A stretch of 64,000 nt of DNA from Mikania micrantha (GCA_009363875.1 CM018695.1:45627935-45691934); one strand, 5' to 3'; numbered from the stretch's first letter, positions 10,701 to 23,129 are shown. The notes: generated by a model not told the origin, from the sequence alone. Program-made: numbers and translations.

Positions 10701-12223
10701 AGTTTCTCCGAGCATACGATTTCAGCATTGTTCTTAGATAACCAATCCATTCCTACTACAACTTCGAAGCTTCCGAGAGTCATAGGAATGAGATCGATGG
10801 GAAAAAAATGGTCATTTAGTCTTAGCTCACAAGCATTAATGATGGAATCTACAACTATAGTCTTACCATTCGCTACTTCTACAGTATAGGGGGCAGTAAG
10901 TGTGGATAGTTGCATATTAAGCAAAGAAGCAGTATGAGCAGAGATAAAACTTTTATCAGCACCAGTATCAAATATGATAGGAACATAGTGATCATTGATA
11001 AGAAATGTACCCGTGATGACTGCCGGCTCTTCACGTGCTTCAGCAGTTCCAATAACGAAAGCACGAGCAACAGCAGTATTGTTGTTGAGTTTTGGACACT
11101 GGTTTCTGAAGTGTCCTTCTGCCCCACAATTATAGCAGGCCCTTCCACCTGCAGCAGTAGAAGTTGTGGCAGCAGTTGTTGCAGCAATAAGATGAGCAGA
11201 TCGACAAGTCGCTGCAAAGTGTCCCATACGCCCACACTTGTGACACTTTCTGCATGCAATAGTGGGTAGATGATGGTACTGGCATTTGGTGCAGAGTGGA
11301 AATGAGCCAGTGTACTGCTTTCTGACATTAGCAGGTTGTGGCATAGCAGTGAGGGGAGTAGCATGAGTAGGTGCAGCCGCAGTCAACGCTGCAAAGTTCT
11401 TGATTGTTTTCTGTTTCTTCTTCTTGTGGTGATGCTGTTCCGGCTTCTTGCCTTCCTCAATCTGTGCCCTTTTGAATCCCTTTCGGGTGAGCACCCCGGA
11501 TTTTACATACTCTTCAGTAAGAGTAGCACCCAATTGTATTGCGGCTTCCAAAGTAGTGGGGTTGTTCCCCATAACAGTTCCTCTAACCACTAGAGGCAAG
11601 CCTTCGATGTATTTCTCTATCCTGCGGGATAGAGGAGTAACCAGATGTGGTACAAAAATGCACAACTCATGAAAACGAGTTGTGTACTTGGCATTTTCGC
11701 CACTATCCTGCACCAGATTCCACATCTCCACCTCCAGTTTCTTTAGCTCGTGACGTGGACAAAACTTTTCCACCAGTAAGTTCTTGAATCCATCCCATGG
11801 TAAGGCTAGAGCGACCTCACGTCCCCTGGTGTTCTTCTCAGAGTTCCACCAGGTAAGTGCGCCCTTATGAAATGCACTCGAGGCCATCTTGACCTTTAGA
11901 TTTTCAGGGCATCCGGTGAAGTCTAGAATGTCTTCGATACTTTCCAGCCATTGCAGTAGGCCGGTAGCTCCTTCGGTACCAGAGTACTTAGGAGGCTTAG
12001 CATCGTTGAACTGCTTGAAAGTAAAGTTAGCAGTTCCAGCGTTTGTGGCATTTGAGTTGTGTGCAGAATCACCGGTACTTCCCCGAAGATTCTGGGTAAT
12101 ATCAGTGACCATGCCTGGGATCACATCCCTCATGTGAACAGCGATAGCTCGAGCAATCTTGTTAATTTCATCATCATTACCGCTTGTCGAACCCCCAGCA
12201 TTTGGGTCTCGTCGAGGAGGCAT
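7784..12223 (-). CDS. Gag-Pol polyprotein of T2 (Ty3/gypsy, chromovirus)
   Basis: A single open frame. I take the start at MPPRR (complement of 12221-12223), matching the first ATG of T4 gag. An in-frame ATG also exists at 12283. Counting from 12283: zinc knuckles near residues 344 and 382, protease DTGA near 437, RT with YRELNK near 675 and FIDDIL near 771, RNase H with DAS near 918 and TDHKS near 981, integrase zinc-binding HHCC near 1100-1150, and catalytic D, D and E near 1178, 1240 and 1278. The frame ends at a TAG (7784-7786) in the middle of a chromodomain-like tail. T3 reads about 30 residues further. The product would package RNA, copy it to cDNA and integrate it. The truncated tail could alter chromatin targeting. 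Confidence 0.92.
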   Translation of the reverse strand: MPPRRDPNAGGSTSGNDDEINKIARAIAVHMRDVIPGMVTDITQNLRGSTGDSAHNSNATNAGTANFTFKQFNDAKPPKYSGTEGATGLLQWLESIEDILDFTGCPENLKVKMASSAFHKGALTWWNSEKNTRGREVALALPWDGFKNLLVEKFCPRHELKKLEVEMWNLVQDSGENAKYTTRFHELCIFVPHLVTPLSRRIEKYIEGLPLVVRGTVMGNNPTTLEAAIQLGATLTEEYVKSGVLTRKGFKRAQIEEGKKPEQHHHKKKKQKTIKNFAALTAAAPTHATPLTAMPQPANVRKQYTGSFPLCTKCQYHHLPTIACRKCHKCGRMGHFAATCRSAHLIAATTAATTSTAAGGRACYNCGAEGHFRNQCPKLNNNTAVARAFVIGTAEAREEPAVITGTFLINDHYVPIIFDTGADKSFISAHTASLLNMQLSTLTAPYTVEVANGKTIVVDSIINACELRLNDHFFPIDLIPMTLGSFEVVVGMDWLSKNNAEIVCSEKLIRIPLPSGETMIVYGEKPCRELKIVSCIKARKYLKKKYYAFLAHVVEKKPDKKAVGDVPVIKDYPDVFPEDLPGLPPVRQVEFRIDLVPGANPVAKSPYRLAPSEMQELSSQLQELLDKGFIRPSFSPWGAPVLFVKKKDGSFRMCIDYRELNKLTIKNRYPLPRIDDLFDQLQGATCFSKIDLRSGYHQLRVNDEDIPKTAFRTRYGHYEFVVMPFGLTNAPAVFMDLMNRVCRPYLDQFVIVFIDDILIYSKSEQEHEDHLRKVLELLRTERLYAKFSKCEFWLKEVHFLGHVINKDGIHVDPAKIEAIKNWTTPSTPTEIRSFLGLAGYYRRFIANFSKIALPLTTLTQKSQAFIWGQKQEDAFQLLKQKLCNSPILSLPEGSDDFIVYCDASNLGLGCVLMQRDKVIAYASRQLKVHEKNYTTHDLELGAVVFALKIWRHYLYGTKCVIYTDHKSLQHILNQKELNMRQRRWVELLTDYDCEIRYHPGKANVVADALSRKEPVKPIRVRAMEINTQPNLKDLIRIAQQQVVTDNQLKTDLDCGIEKKLEPRSDGLLYLNGRMWIPKSEELRTLICDEAHKSRYSVHPGADKMYQDLRTSYWWPGMKKDIALYVGKCLTCSKVKAEHQKPSGLLQQPEIPQWKWEQISMDFITKLPRTPRGFDSIWVIVDRLTKSAHFLPIREDYKMEKLSTLYINEIIARHGTPTSIISDRDSRFTSRFWQSLQKALGTRVNLSTAYHPQTDGQSERAIQTLEDMLRSCVIDFGGSWDTHLPLIEFSYNNSYHTSIQCAPFEALYGRKCRSPVCWTEIGDSQVVGPELIQETSDKITIIQSRLKAARDRQKSYADRRRKPLEFQVGDRVLLKVSPWKGVVRFGKKGKLAPRYVGPFEILERIGPVAYKLKLPVELSNVHDTFHVSNLKKCLADHDVQIPLEDIQIQNNMQFIERPVEIMDHGVKKLKRSRIPIVKVR

Positions 12224-12889
12224 TCTACGAATAGAAGCCACAAGCGGGTCAGTAATGAAAATGGATACAATTGAATTTTTCATGATAAGGTCAGTAATAT
12301 ATCCATACTACTAGTATTATCATTCAATTGTAATATGATCCAGTACACGTATAAGTTATCAACTTATTTGTATACTCATCATGTGAATATGTACGATGTC
12401 TCATGATCTCTCCACCAAACCTACACACTGACACTTTCCCGATATACCGAAGATAGTTTATATATAGGGCTCACTCTCGCTGCCCACCACCGTTTCGGTA
12501 TACCACGATCATGCCCTTGCTAGCATTTGGCAACACGTTTGTACTGATTTCCAAGTGTGTTCCATTGATTAAGAATCCCATGATCTTTGAGCAACTTGAA
12601 CTATGATTGATTCCATGATTGAACTATGATTATGTTATGCGTGCACCTACTAACAGTTGTTAACATGTAGAACTAAGTCATACGTGTGTTCTACACTTTC
12701 CTGTTAACCTATGTCAGTAAGTACCAATGATGTAATCACTTAAGAATTTCACTTAAGGTTTACATTTACAGAATATTCACAACTTGGTTGATTCACCATA
12801 ATGTCTGGTTCATCCAAGTTTGAATTTCATTATGATTTGATTCACCAATGATTGTTCCCCAAATGATTGTATCCCATGTGTTTTGACTA
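12224..12889 (-). other. Truncated leader of T2
   Basis: Matches the T1 leader up to a TTTTGACTA at 12881-12889, then similarity stops abruptly. It holds the first hairpin cassette but not the second, the tandem repeats or the PBS. Confidence 0.8.
12443..12502 (-). other. Covarying hairpin cassette, family 1 leader copy a (T2)
   Basis: Arms 12443-12452 (TATACCGAAG) and 12493-12502 (TTTCGGTATA). One terminal pair is lost relative to the T1 copy. Confidence 0.65.
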
Positions 12890-12899
12890 TGTTAGATGG

Positions 12900-14681
12900 T
12901 GTCGCACCCCGAGAAATCCCGTCCCATTCAGGGCGCGAGCAAGACGGACCAATCAGGATCGCAGTCTCCGGTCACACAGTTGCGAGACCTACATGTCTGG
13001 TTGTTTACGTACGTCCAATTACTTGGACAAATCAGTTTTGTAAAATCAGAGTTACGGAAGTAAAAGGTTTAGGTTGCCAAAACAACGTTGTAATTATGAG
13101 TTGCGGAAACATAAGATTAAAACAGTTTTCCAAACAAGATAGAGTAATAGTTTGCGGAAGCGGTTTAAGTAATAATCATTACATAACAATTCAAATGTCT
13201 AAACGTTCTCAATCCTAAGACACTAAAGCTGATGCATGGGACTCCATCCCAGCATCCTATCCTCGTGTGCGTGCCTTAGTTACATGAGAAAACATGCGAG
13301 AAAAAGGGTCAACACAATGGTTGGTGAGAGCACATGTTTTTCATAAGCAGTAAGCATCCAATGTTTAAAGTAAGAGTTATGATTTACAAATCATTACAAT
13401 GCAGTATCGATTGATAGCTAGTCAATACAGTTATATTATATGCGGATTCGTACCGAAGCTGACAATTGTGCCTCCTGCCATGTCCATCACAAGACAATGG
13501 CAAAGTGTTGGTCAATATTGCACCAATTCCGACCTCCAGTCGGGTTGGCCTCCCAGGCACGATGGGTGGGGCTTGCCAGGCCCAAATAGCACTATTCAAG
13601 ATTACCACGCTAGGTGCTACGTGCTACTAACGGTCCGTGGAGTATCGCGAGGAATTTTAGTTGTGATGTGGTCCACACATATACATATAGTGATAATAAA
13701 GCATGTCCATATGTAAATAAAATGAGTTGTTGTTCAAAAACAGTTGTAATGCAATGCTTTCTCCCCCAATGGTAAAAAAGATAAAAAGGGGCCGTGAACT
13801 CACCTGTTAAAGCAGTCCCGGTGTGTAAGTGTTCGCGTCGGCAAATGCTAGCACCTGCTAGTAAGCACCTATAACCATAGAGGTGTGAGTATGTGTTTTG
13901 TGGTGTGTTGTATCCCATACAACTCCAAGTGTCGGTGTGCTCAACCGAATGTGTGTATGTGTTGACTAGTGAGACTCGACGAATCGTTGGTGACACGTTT
14001 GTTGTGTTTATGTGTCTTAATGCAAGTAAGATACCAACACGCATCCTATGATTCTAATCATGATGCTTTCATGAAATCAAGTTTTGAAAATCGTCGCGTT
14101 TCCATTTCAGAAAAGGTTTCCATATTTGGAAAGTTTCTATTTTTGGAAAGTATGGTTATGAAATCCCATTTCATAAAATAAATCACTCTAGTATGTTTGT
14201 GAAAACACGTTTAAATACTTAAAACATATCATTTGCGCATAAATCGCCATTTATGCCACTTTGCCCAAATAAAGTTTCCTAAAATAGTAAGTACTTGTTT
14301 AAAAGCTCGTTTTCACAAATCCAAGTTTCCAAATATGTTAAAAACCATTTCTAAACATGTTTCAATAATCAAAGTTCACCAAAACACACAAAAACATCAA
14401 AAGCCCTCTTTTGATTTACAAAAGTTTCCTTATTTAGTAAGTTTCCTAAAAACCATGATTTTGACAAAATCAAATAATCAAATGTGTTTCTAAACACTCC
14501 AATATACATTTGACAACATCTAGACATGTCTAACATGTTTAGATCACCACAAATCTAAGACATGCAACATCATCAAATCAACCATAACTCATCAAAACTC
14601 AAATATAACATTCCTAGACTATAAAATCAGTAGATCTAAATCAAATGCATATCAAATCACCAACAAACTCGTGTACAATAG
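12900..14681 (-). repeat. Left part of solo LTR S
   Basis: 1.78 kb without a convincing gene. Short ORFs here lack recognisable domains. The AATAG at 14677-14681 is the left copy of the T4 target site. Confidence 0.75.
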
Positions 14682-16479
14682 TGTAACACCCCGACCAATG
14701 GCGGAAGCGTCGGGATGCCACGAGGGATGTGTAGATTGTTCAAAAGCTCGTGGGCATCTAAACCAAATCATCATATATCATTCAATCAACCAAAATAATT
14801 ACACAAAAATCATGTGCATCATGAAATAGTTACAACAATTACAAAAGAGATTTAGCTATCTAACTAAATTCTACTCGCTAGATATTTAGTTATTTAGCTA
14901 AGTCCAAGATCCTATATGATGATGTCCAAAAACATGAGAGACCATCCTTCTCATCCTACTTAGCTTCATCACCTGAAACATGTAAGAAAATCAAGTGTCA
15001 ACTACAAAGTAGTTGGTGAGTAATCATAAGTTTTTTATACTTTAAAAATGTTTTATAAAATGAGTATAAAAGTTTGTATTTTGAAAAGATTTTATAAAAA
15101 GTTTAGATAAAATAAGTATAAGAACTTATGATCTTTCTGAGGAAATCCACAAGAGTACCTGTGTGACAATCAAAATAGGTATCCCAACACAACCAATCAA
15201 TCACATAAACAATCACATAATCACATATCAATTCAGTCATAGACAATAAGAGATAATCATAGTCAATAATAGATAATCAAACGCATAATCATCCAACCAA
15301 TCTCAACATCAATATTCTCAAATAATATCTGTGACTATACATGGTCATTATGTAATTAACATAAGTTAAAAACATGATCCATGGAGTGGAAGCTATCCAC
15401 GTGGCAATACATGAAACCAATGCAATTGACCAAGGTCAAAGGCAATGTTTCACGGAGTCGTGATAATCCAAGTGGCTATACATGTAATCTTTGTTATTGA
15501 CCAAAGTCAATGACAGTCTTTACACGGATGTGGTAACCCACGTTACAATACATGTGATGATTGCGTATAACCGAGGTCATCAGCAACGCCACACGGAGGT
15601 TTAATAATCATTGTAATTTCCATAATATGAATATCATATTGATAAACAGGTATCATCCATGTGTTATCAAAATAATATTAAATTGGTATACATGTTTCAC
15701 CTCCGAGTTTTAAAACAAAACAATTTAAAAGAAAAGGGAGGTTATGAGAACTCACATGTGTCCTTAGATTCAATGTTCCGATAATATGCGCACTCACGTA
15801 TGTGTACTCAACAGTAACAAACTCAATCTGAAATTTTTATAGTGTTTGTGATTATAAGTATACGCATTGCATTTCAATTAAATGTTCATGTGTTTCCCTT
15901 TATTTGTTAAGTGTATTGTTAACTTACTTATTTAATCAAAGTTAACACGAAACGCTAAAGATTTTATAGATAATTATCATTAAAGGCAATTTAACTTTTA
16001 GATTTAATTATCTATTTTTTTTAAAGATTAAGTGTGAATTCGTATGCTTATCCCCCATAGGTATGTATACCTAAAGATGTTAAGTCCTTTTCATACACAC
16101 ACCACATATATGATTCCATTTAACCATCATAAGTTTAATGAAATTTTAGAAGTTACACATGTTGTAAGAACAATAAACTTATCCATATGTATTTGCTTAT
16201 AAGGTGCATGCATGTAAAATCATTAGATTAGTCATTAAATCTTAAGTTTTAAAAATCCACTCAAGTCTTGGTGAGTACTTAATTTCCTTTCACCACAATT
16301 TCAATTCATGCAAATTGTTTTATTAAAATCTTATTCCTATTTAGAAAATGATCCTTAAGATTTCCCATGCATGCACACGTATATGCATATATGTATGTAT
16401 ATATGTACCTACATAATTATATCTCCCATTTGCCCTTAATCCCCCTGATAAATGAAATTAAGTTTTGTTCCTCATGAGG

Positions 16480-16960
16480 GCAGCGAACCTATGCCCTAGG
16501 AACCATTAGGTTCGGCCCATACTAGGGTTCGGCCAACTAATTAAGAAGGTTCGGTGTCCATGCTAGTTAGCCAAGGGTTCACTGGCAAAGAAGGTTTGCC
16601 GAGGGTTCGTTGGCCAAGGAGGTTGGGCCATCAAGGTTTGCTCCTAGGGTTCGTCGAGGGTGAGGTTCGTTCTGCTTGCACCAGGTTTGTCAGCACAAGG
16701 TTCGGCTGGCCAGGGTTCGGTCAGCTGATTAGGATTCGCGTAGAGAGAGGGTTCGGCTCATGCAGGTTTGGGCTTGACGGGTTCGTTCCTTATAGCCCAA
16801 AAAGGTTCGGCTCATGTGAGAAGCAGGGTTCGTGACCTCAATGGTTTGGCTAACCCTAGATCCAGCTCCACCAAGGTTCGTTCAACTCCCATGGCCGCGA
16901 ACCCTGTATGTATCTTCACCTACCTCGCGTCCTAAGCCCTAGTAGGTTCATCCATGGCCA
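16480..16960. repeat. GGTTCG motif array in T4 3' LTR
   Basis: About fifteen GGTTCG, GGTTTG or GGATTCG units at irregular short spacing. It is the same kind of array as in the family 1 LTR although the surrounding LTR sequence differs. Confidence 0.65.
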
Positions 16961-17901
16961 CACCATCCTCACACTCTCACGGTTTAGGGTTTTTGAATGT
17001 AACAAGATCATTTAAAAGTGGTGATGATATTAGACGAGTATATTCAAGTGTAAAACAGAAAGAAAACTCGAGATTTACCTCGGAATAGTGATCCAATGTA
17101 GGCTTTCTTCGTGTCTTCTTGTTCCTCTCGTTCACGCGGTCGTTTGGGCAACAAAATCTCGCGAATCCGTTGGGTAACGAGGGAGATAGGCTAGAGAGAA
17201 GTTAGAGAGAGAGAGCTTGGGCGTGAATGGGTGTTTTGGAGAGAGAGGTAGAGATGAGAAAATGAAAAAGAAGGTGAAACCTTCTTTCATATATCGCGTA
17301 TACTTCCCGTTTGTCCGGTCTCGTTTTTAATGCGATAAATTTATGAAATTCCTCGCTTTTGCTTGTTAAACATATTTAAAACGTAAGACATTTAAATAGA
17401 TAAGTTTCGTTTTCAATAAAATAGTTTTCAATTTAAAATCGTTTAAATAAAAGGCGTCCGCGTATTTTCGTTAAATCCATTATTTAATGAAATAATTTGA
17501 TCTAAATTGTTTTAGGCTGTGATTCCTAATAAATGTTTTTAGTTTATCTTTCCTATTTTATTATCAATAATTATTATTTAATTATCTCATCGAAACGCGA
17601 CACTTACGTACGTATTCGTAAAGATCGTCACCTTTGCGAATCCAACGCTCGTATCGTGTTACAATTCGATTTACGATTTATGGAATATTGTTTAAAAATA
17701 TTATTCTTAATAATTATATTCGTGTGAATCGTCACCCCCGCGAATACCTTTATTAAGTTAATATTTCTGAATTAATATTCGCGTTTAAATTATGTTCGTA
17801 ACCTCACCATTGCGTAAGTAATTCCCATTATTTTATTAACTTTAATATTATAATTTCCCAATCCAAAACCCACTAAACCCTAGTCACTGACACATCCATG
17901 A

Positions 17902-17983
17902 TAGACCGAAATATGCATATGTATAGGGCATATGCAGAGGTAGATCGCAACCTCCCCTACACCGTCCCACCGCTATTTCGATA
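17902..17983 (-). other. Covarying hairpin cassette, family 2 LTR copy
   Basis: Arms 17902-17913 (TAGACCGAAATA) and 17974-17983 (TATTTCGATA) pair over about nine positions. The loop has GGTGGGACGGTG, a GATCGCAA inner hairpin and the GCCCTATACATA core (minus sense). Confidence 0.6.
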
Positions 17984-18294
17984 AACCATGACCATGTGTC
18001 CTTGACTATGTTTAGCAACCAGACCATAAACAAACTCCCAGTTCCTTTCCATTCCAACCCAGTAATTCATACCATCTGAATGTGACTGCGATAAACTCTC
18101 TGGTTCCGTTTAGTTGGGTTTCAACTAAACTTCCCATGGTTTACGCGTATAATATGTTCTAAACATGTATACCTGTAACAGTGATAATTATCAAATAATA
18201 ATAATTCATCATTAATAATAAAATCTCAGATCGTAACAGTACAATCGTACGGATGTACGGATGTACGGACGACCGGAAGTACAGTGATGTTACA

Positions 18295-18312
18295 GTCTCC
18301 CCTAGTTAAGGG
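18295..18312 (-). promoter_or_regulatory. Polypurine tract of T4
   Basis: GTCTCCCCTAGTTAAGGG directly after the LTR terminus, identical to the T2 and T3 tracts. Confidence 0.75.
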
Positions 18313-18328
18313 AATTTCGTCCCGAAAT

Positions 18329-21300
18329 TCAACTTGGAGTGACCGTAGTAAATAAATGTGGGTACTTAAGCTTCATCTGATCTTCCCGTTTCCAGGTGAA
18401 CTCTGGACCCTGCTTCGATTCCCAACATACTTTGACGATTGGCATTCTACTGCGTTTGAGCTTTTTAACCTCACGATCCATTATCTCCATTGGTCTTTCA
18501 ACAAAATGCATGGTATCATCGATGCGAATATCATCGAGTGGTACCTGAAGATCCTGATCAGCTAAGCACTTTCTCAGATTGGACACGTGAAACGTCGGGT
18601 GCACATTACTAAGTTCAGTAGGAAGTTCTAACTTGTAAGCAACCTTCCCGATCCGTTCGAGGATCTTAAATGGCCAACATATCGTGGAGCAAGTTTACCT
18701 TTCTTTCCGAATCGGATAACGCCCTTCCAAGGAGACACCTTAAGTAATACCATATCCCCAACTTCAAACTCTAAAGGTTTCCTTCGTTTATCCGCGTAGC
18801 TCTTCTGTCGACTGCGAGCAGCTAACATATTGTCACGGATCTGGCGGATCTTGTCAGTCGTCTCCTGAATAATCTCGGGACCAGTGATCTGCGATTCGCC
18901 GACTTCGGTCCAACAAATAGGTGACCGACATTTCCTGCCATAAAGAGCTTCAAACGGTGCCATACCAATGCTCGTGTGATAACTGTTGTTATACGAGAAC
19001 TCAACCAATGGTAAATGGCTATCCCAATTGCCACCAAAGTCGATGACACAAGCTCTCAACATATCTTCTAGTGTCTGAATCGTTCGCTCCGTTTGCCCAT
19101 CCGTTTGAGGATGATAAGCGGTGCTAAGAACCAATCTTGTTCCAAATGCTTCATGAAGTGATTCCCAAAATCGTGCCGTGAAATGAGCATCACGGTCCGA
19201 TATTATACTTAAGGGAATACCATGTCGGCTAACGATCTCATCAACATAGATACAAGCTAATTTCCGCACAAGGTACGTCTCGCGTATCGGTAAGAAATGA
19301 GCCGACTTGGTTAATCTGTCAACAATTACCCAAATGCTATCTTTACCGTTAGTGGTCTGTGGGAGTTTGGTAATAAAATCCATGGAGATATTCTCCCACT
19401 TCCACATGGGTATTTCTGGTTGCAATAACAATCCCGAAGGTCGCTGGTGTTCTGCCTTGACTTTAGTACAGTTAAGGCACTTTGACACATACTCAGCAAT
19501 ATCCTTCTTCATTCCAGGCCACCAGTACAAGCCCCTAAGGTCTTGATACATCTTATCAGAACCTGGATGGATTGAGTAACGAGACTTATGAGCTTCATCC
19601 ATAATCACCATCCTAAGATCACCTCTGTTCGGTATCCACAACCGATTCAAATAATACATTAAACCATCATCCTTAGTTTCCAATAAAATCTCAACCCCGC
19701 AAGACATCTCATTCTTCAAATTATCTTGAGTCAATGAGTTTTGTTGGGCTGTGAGAACATCATTACGGAGGTTTGTGTGCACTCGGACACTATGGATCTT
19801 AACTTGACTTTTGCGACTAAGCGCATCTGCTACTACATTCGCCTTGCCAGGATGGTAGCGAATTTCACGGTCATAATTGTTCAATAGTTCAACCCATCTC
19901 TGTTGTCTCATGTTAAGTTCTTTCTGATTGAGAATATGTTGTAAGCTTTTATGATCAGTGAACACTACACACTTAGTGCCATAAAGATAATGTCTCCATA
20001 TCTTCAAAGCAAACACGACTGCACCAAGTTCCAAGTCGTGTGTGGTGTAGTTCTTCTCGTGAATCTCTAAATGTCTTGATGCGTAAGCCACAACCTTTCC
20101 CCGTTGCATGAGAACACAACCGAGGCCTAGGTTAGATGCATCACAATAGACCACAAAATCATCATTTCCATCAGGTAGTGTCAAGACAGGAGCATCACAG
20201 AATTTCTGCTTCAAAGTCTGGAATGCCTCTTCTTGCTTCGATCGCCACTCATATGGTTAATTCCTTTGTGTCAAAGAAGTGAGAGGGACAACAATCCTGG
20301 AGAAATTCGAAATAAACCACCGATAGTAACCGGCAAGTCCAAGAAACGATCGAATCTCCGTCGGTGTCTTCGATGTACTCCAATTCTTCACCGCATCAAT
20401 CTTCGCAGGATCCATGTGAACACCTTTTTCATTGACTATGTGTCCTAAGAATTGAACTTCCTTAAGCCAAAATTCACATTTAGAGAATTTGGCATACAGT
20501 TGCTCTTTTCTTAAGATCTCCAAAACCAACTTAAGGTGTTGCTCATGTTCTTCCTTGGTCTTTGAGCATATCAAAATATCATCAATGAGTACAATCACAA
20601 ATCTATCCAAGTATGGCCTGCAAACTCGGTTCATGAGGTCTATGAAAACCGCCGGTGCATTGGTAAGGCCGAAAGGCATTACCAGAAATTCATAATGGCC
20701 ATATCTTGTTCTGAAAGTCGTCTTGGGAATATCATCATCATGTACGCGAGGCTGATGATACCCAGACCTAAGATCGATCTTTGAAAACCATGCCGAGCCT
20801 TGAAGCTGATCGAAGAGGTCATCGATGCGCGGCAGTGGATATCGATTCTTGATTGTAAGCTTGTTCAATTCGCGGTAGTCGATGCACATTCTAAATTACC
20901 CATCCATTTTCTTGAAAAACAGGATCAGTGCACCCCATGGCGAATGGCTCGGGCGAATGAATCCTTTATCAGTCAGTTCTTGCAGTTGGCTTGCCAATTC
21001 TTGCAACTCTGAGGGCGCAAGTCTGTAGGGAGCTTTGGCTACTGGGTTCGCACCAGGCACTAAGTCAATCCGAAACTCTACTTGACGTTCTGGTGGAAGA
21101 CCCGGCAAATCGTCTGGAAATACTTCTGGAAAATCTCGTATCACTGGAACATCTTCAATTCTCTTTCCTTTCTCTTTCTTCTCCATGATATGAGCTAAGA
21201 ATGCTATACATTTCTTCCTAACGTACTTATGTGCTTTAGTGCATCACATTAGCTTAAGACCTTTACTAGAAGTTTCTCCAAATACTCTTAAAGTTTCACC

Positions 21301-22878
21301 CGAAGGTAATGGAATACGAATGTATTTCTCGTGGCAAACTATCTCCGCTTTGTGGGTGGCTAACCAATCCGTGCCTATGATAACATCAAAGCTACCAAGA
21401 TGCATAGGTATAAGATCAATCGGGAAAACGTGATCATTTAAGTTCACAGTACATCCGATAATAACAGTGTCAATATCAATAGTGTTTCCGTCAGCCACCT
21501 CCATGTTAAACGGTTTATCTAAGTATGTACGTGTTCTATCAAGCATGCATTCAAAATCATATGAAACGAAACTCCTATCAACACCAGAATCAAACAAGAC
21601 AGATGCATAAGAGTTGCTGATCAGAAATGTATCGTTGACCACGTCTTGGTTGGCTTGAGCAGCTGGAGCATTCAGTTGGAACGCCCAGCCTCTTGCCACC
21701 CTCTGACTATTTCCAGTCAACTTTGGGCATTGATTTCTGAAGTGACCCACTTCACCACACTCATAACAGGCTCTTGCCTGTGCTTAAGGTACCTGGCGAA
21801 CGGGAACAGCTGGAATAGGTTGAGCTTGTGGAGCTGGCAGTGCAAACGGTGCTTGTTGCATCCTTTGTACTTGCGGTGCACTCCGACAAACATTAGCAAA
21901 ATGGCCATACTTGCCGCAGTTGTTGCAGACGCGACAAGGCAAGTTTGGCATGTGATGATATCTGCAAGTATTACATTGGGGAGTATTCCCAGTGTAATTT
22001 CTGGCAGCGGTGTTGTTGGATGATTGCTGCGCAGACTTGGCAGCAGGAGCAGTGACCATGAAGTTTCTGGTCTTTCTCTTCTTGCTGCTGCATTTGGATG
22101 AGCTTCCTTGTTTAGTCTTGACTTCAGTTGAAGTCTCTTTTGCAGCTGCTTTGGTGTCAGTCTTCTTGAATCCTTTCCGAGTGAGTGTTCCAGCCTTCAC
22201 ATGATTGTCGGTGAATGTAGCAGATAAACGGATCGCAGCCTCAAATGTTTTGGGATTGCTCCCGTAAACAGTGTCTTGGATCTGCATGGGCAGACCACCG
22301 ATGTAATTTTCAATTGCTCTCTCCAATGGTGTCACCAAATGGGGTACCAGTAGACTAATACTCGTGTTGTAGATTACATTCTCTCCACTATCTTCTTTGA
22401 GTTCCCAGAACTCAGTCTCCAGTTTCCTCATCTCACTGCGAGGACAAAATTCAGTGGTCATCAGGTCCTTGACCTCTTTCCATGTTAGCGCTAGGGCAGT
22501 ATCAACTCTCCTAGTTCGCTTTTCGCCATTCCACCAAGTCAGTGCTCTCTTTTGGAAAACACTGGTGGCATAGCGCACCTTCAAGTTCTCAGGACAATCG
22601 CTGTTGATGAAGGTATTCTCCATGCTCTCAAACCACTGCAGTAGACCAGTGGCAGTCTCAGATCCCGTAAACTTCTGTGGATTACAGGAGTTGAAGTGTT
22701 TGAATGTGCAAATTGGAGGGTTTGCACCACCTCGGTTCTGGTTGATGTTCTGATTGGCTTGTGTCAGTTGATTCACCAATCCAGAGATAAGGTTTGCTAA
22801 CTCTTGTATGCCGGAGTTGGCATTACCGTTAGCATCCTCTGAGTTCGTATCGTCTCCGTTGTGACGGCGAGGCGGCAT
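18329..22878 (-). pseudogene. Gag-Pol of T4, broken
   Basis: Starts MPPRR at 22878. Gag (to about 21784) has CNNCGKYGHFANVC, and a second knuckle CYECGEVGHFRNQC lies near 21740-21785. Protease (near 21590) reads DSGVD in place of the DTGAD of the siblings. RT lies about 20260-21000 with a LIDDIL motif. RNase H and integrase (about 18680-20214) show TDHKS, HHCC, MDFITKLP, SDRDAHF and GQTERTIQ. The chromodomain-like tail is at 18329-18604. In-frame stops are at 21784-21786, 21244-21246, 20896-20898 and 20257-20259, and a single-base shift near 18670-18680 moves the tail to another frame. The copy is non-autonomous. Confidence 0.92.
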
Positions 22879-23129
22879 TTTTCTGAAGAGATAGAAACAT
22901 GTTACTACCGTTTACAACGTAAGTCATACAAACAATGGTCAAATGAGTTCATTTAAACAGTTAGGATTACATATAGGAACTATATTTTTCTCCTATCTGT
23001 CATTAAACTCATAAAAATTTAAATTTCCTAGAATTATACTAAGTGTCCTAGTTGGTCATAACTAATATTAACTAACTATTCTTAAGTTTTATACATTCTC
23101 CACCCTATACCAACACTGACAACCTCCCG

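Larger units (their letters stand above)
7658..12889 (-). mobile_element. T2: Tekay-like element body, 5' end lost
   Basis: Starts at the polypurine tract next to the LTR (3' end of the element) and runs through pol and gag into the leader. There it stops at 12889, where unrelated sequence begins. The PBS, about 1.1 kb of leader and the 5' LTR are missing. Confidence 0.9.
14682..18294 (-). repeat. 3' LTR of T4
   Basis: 3613 bp, inverted termini TGTAACA/TGTTACA. It holds a GGTTCG array (about 16480-16960), GA-rich stretches near 17185-17260 and a hairpin cassette at 17902-17983. It differs from its partner LTR at roughly 2-3 % of sites in the parts I compared. Confidence 0.92.

Noticed and set aside
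12883..14493. Open frames of 70-140 codons in the left part of solo LTR S
   Set aside because: Low-complexity translations without motifs inside a defined LTR; one starts in T2 leader sequence and crosses the junction.
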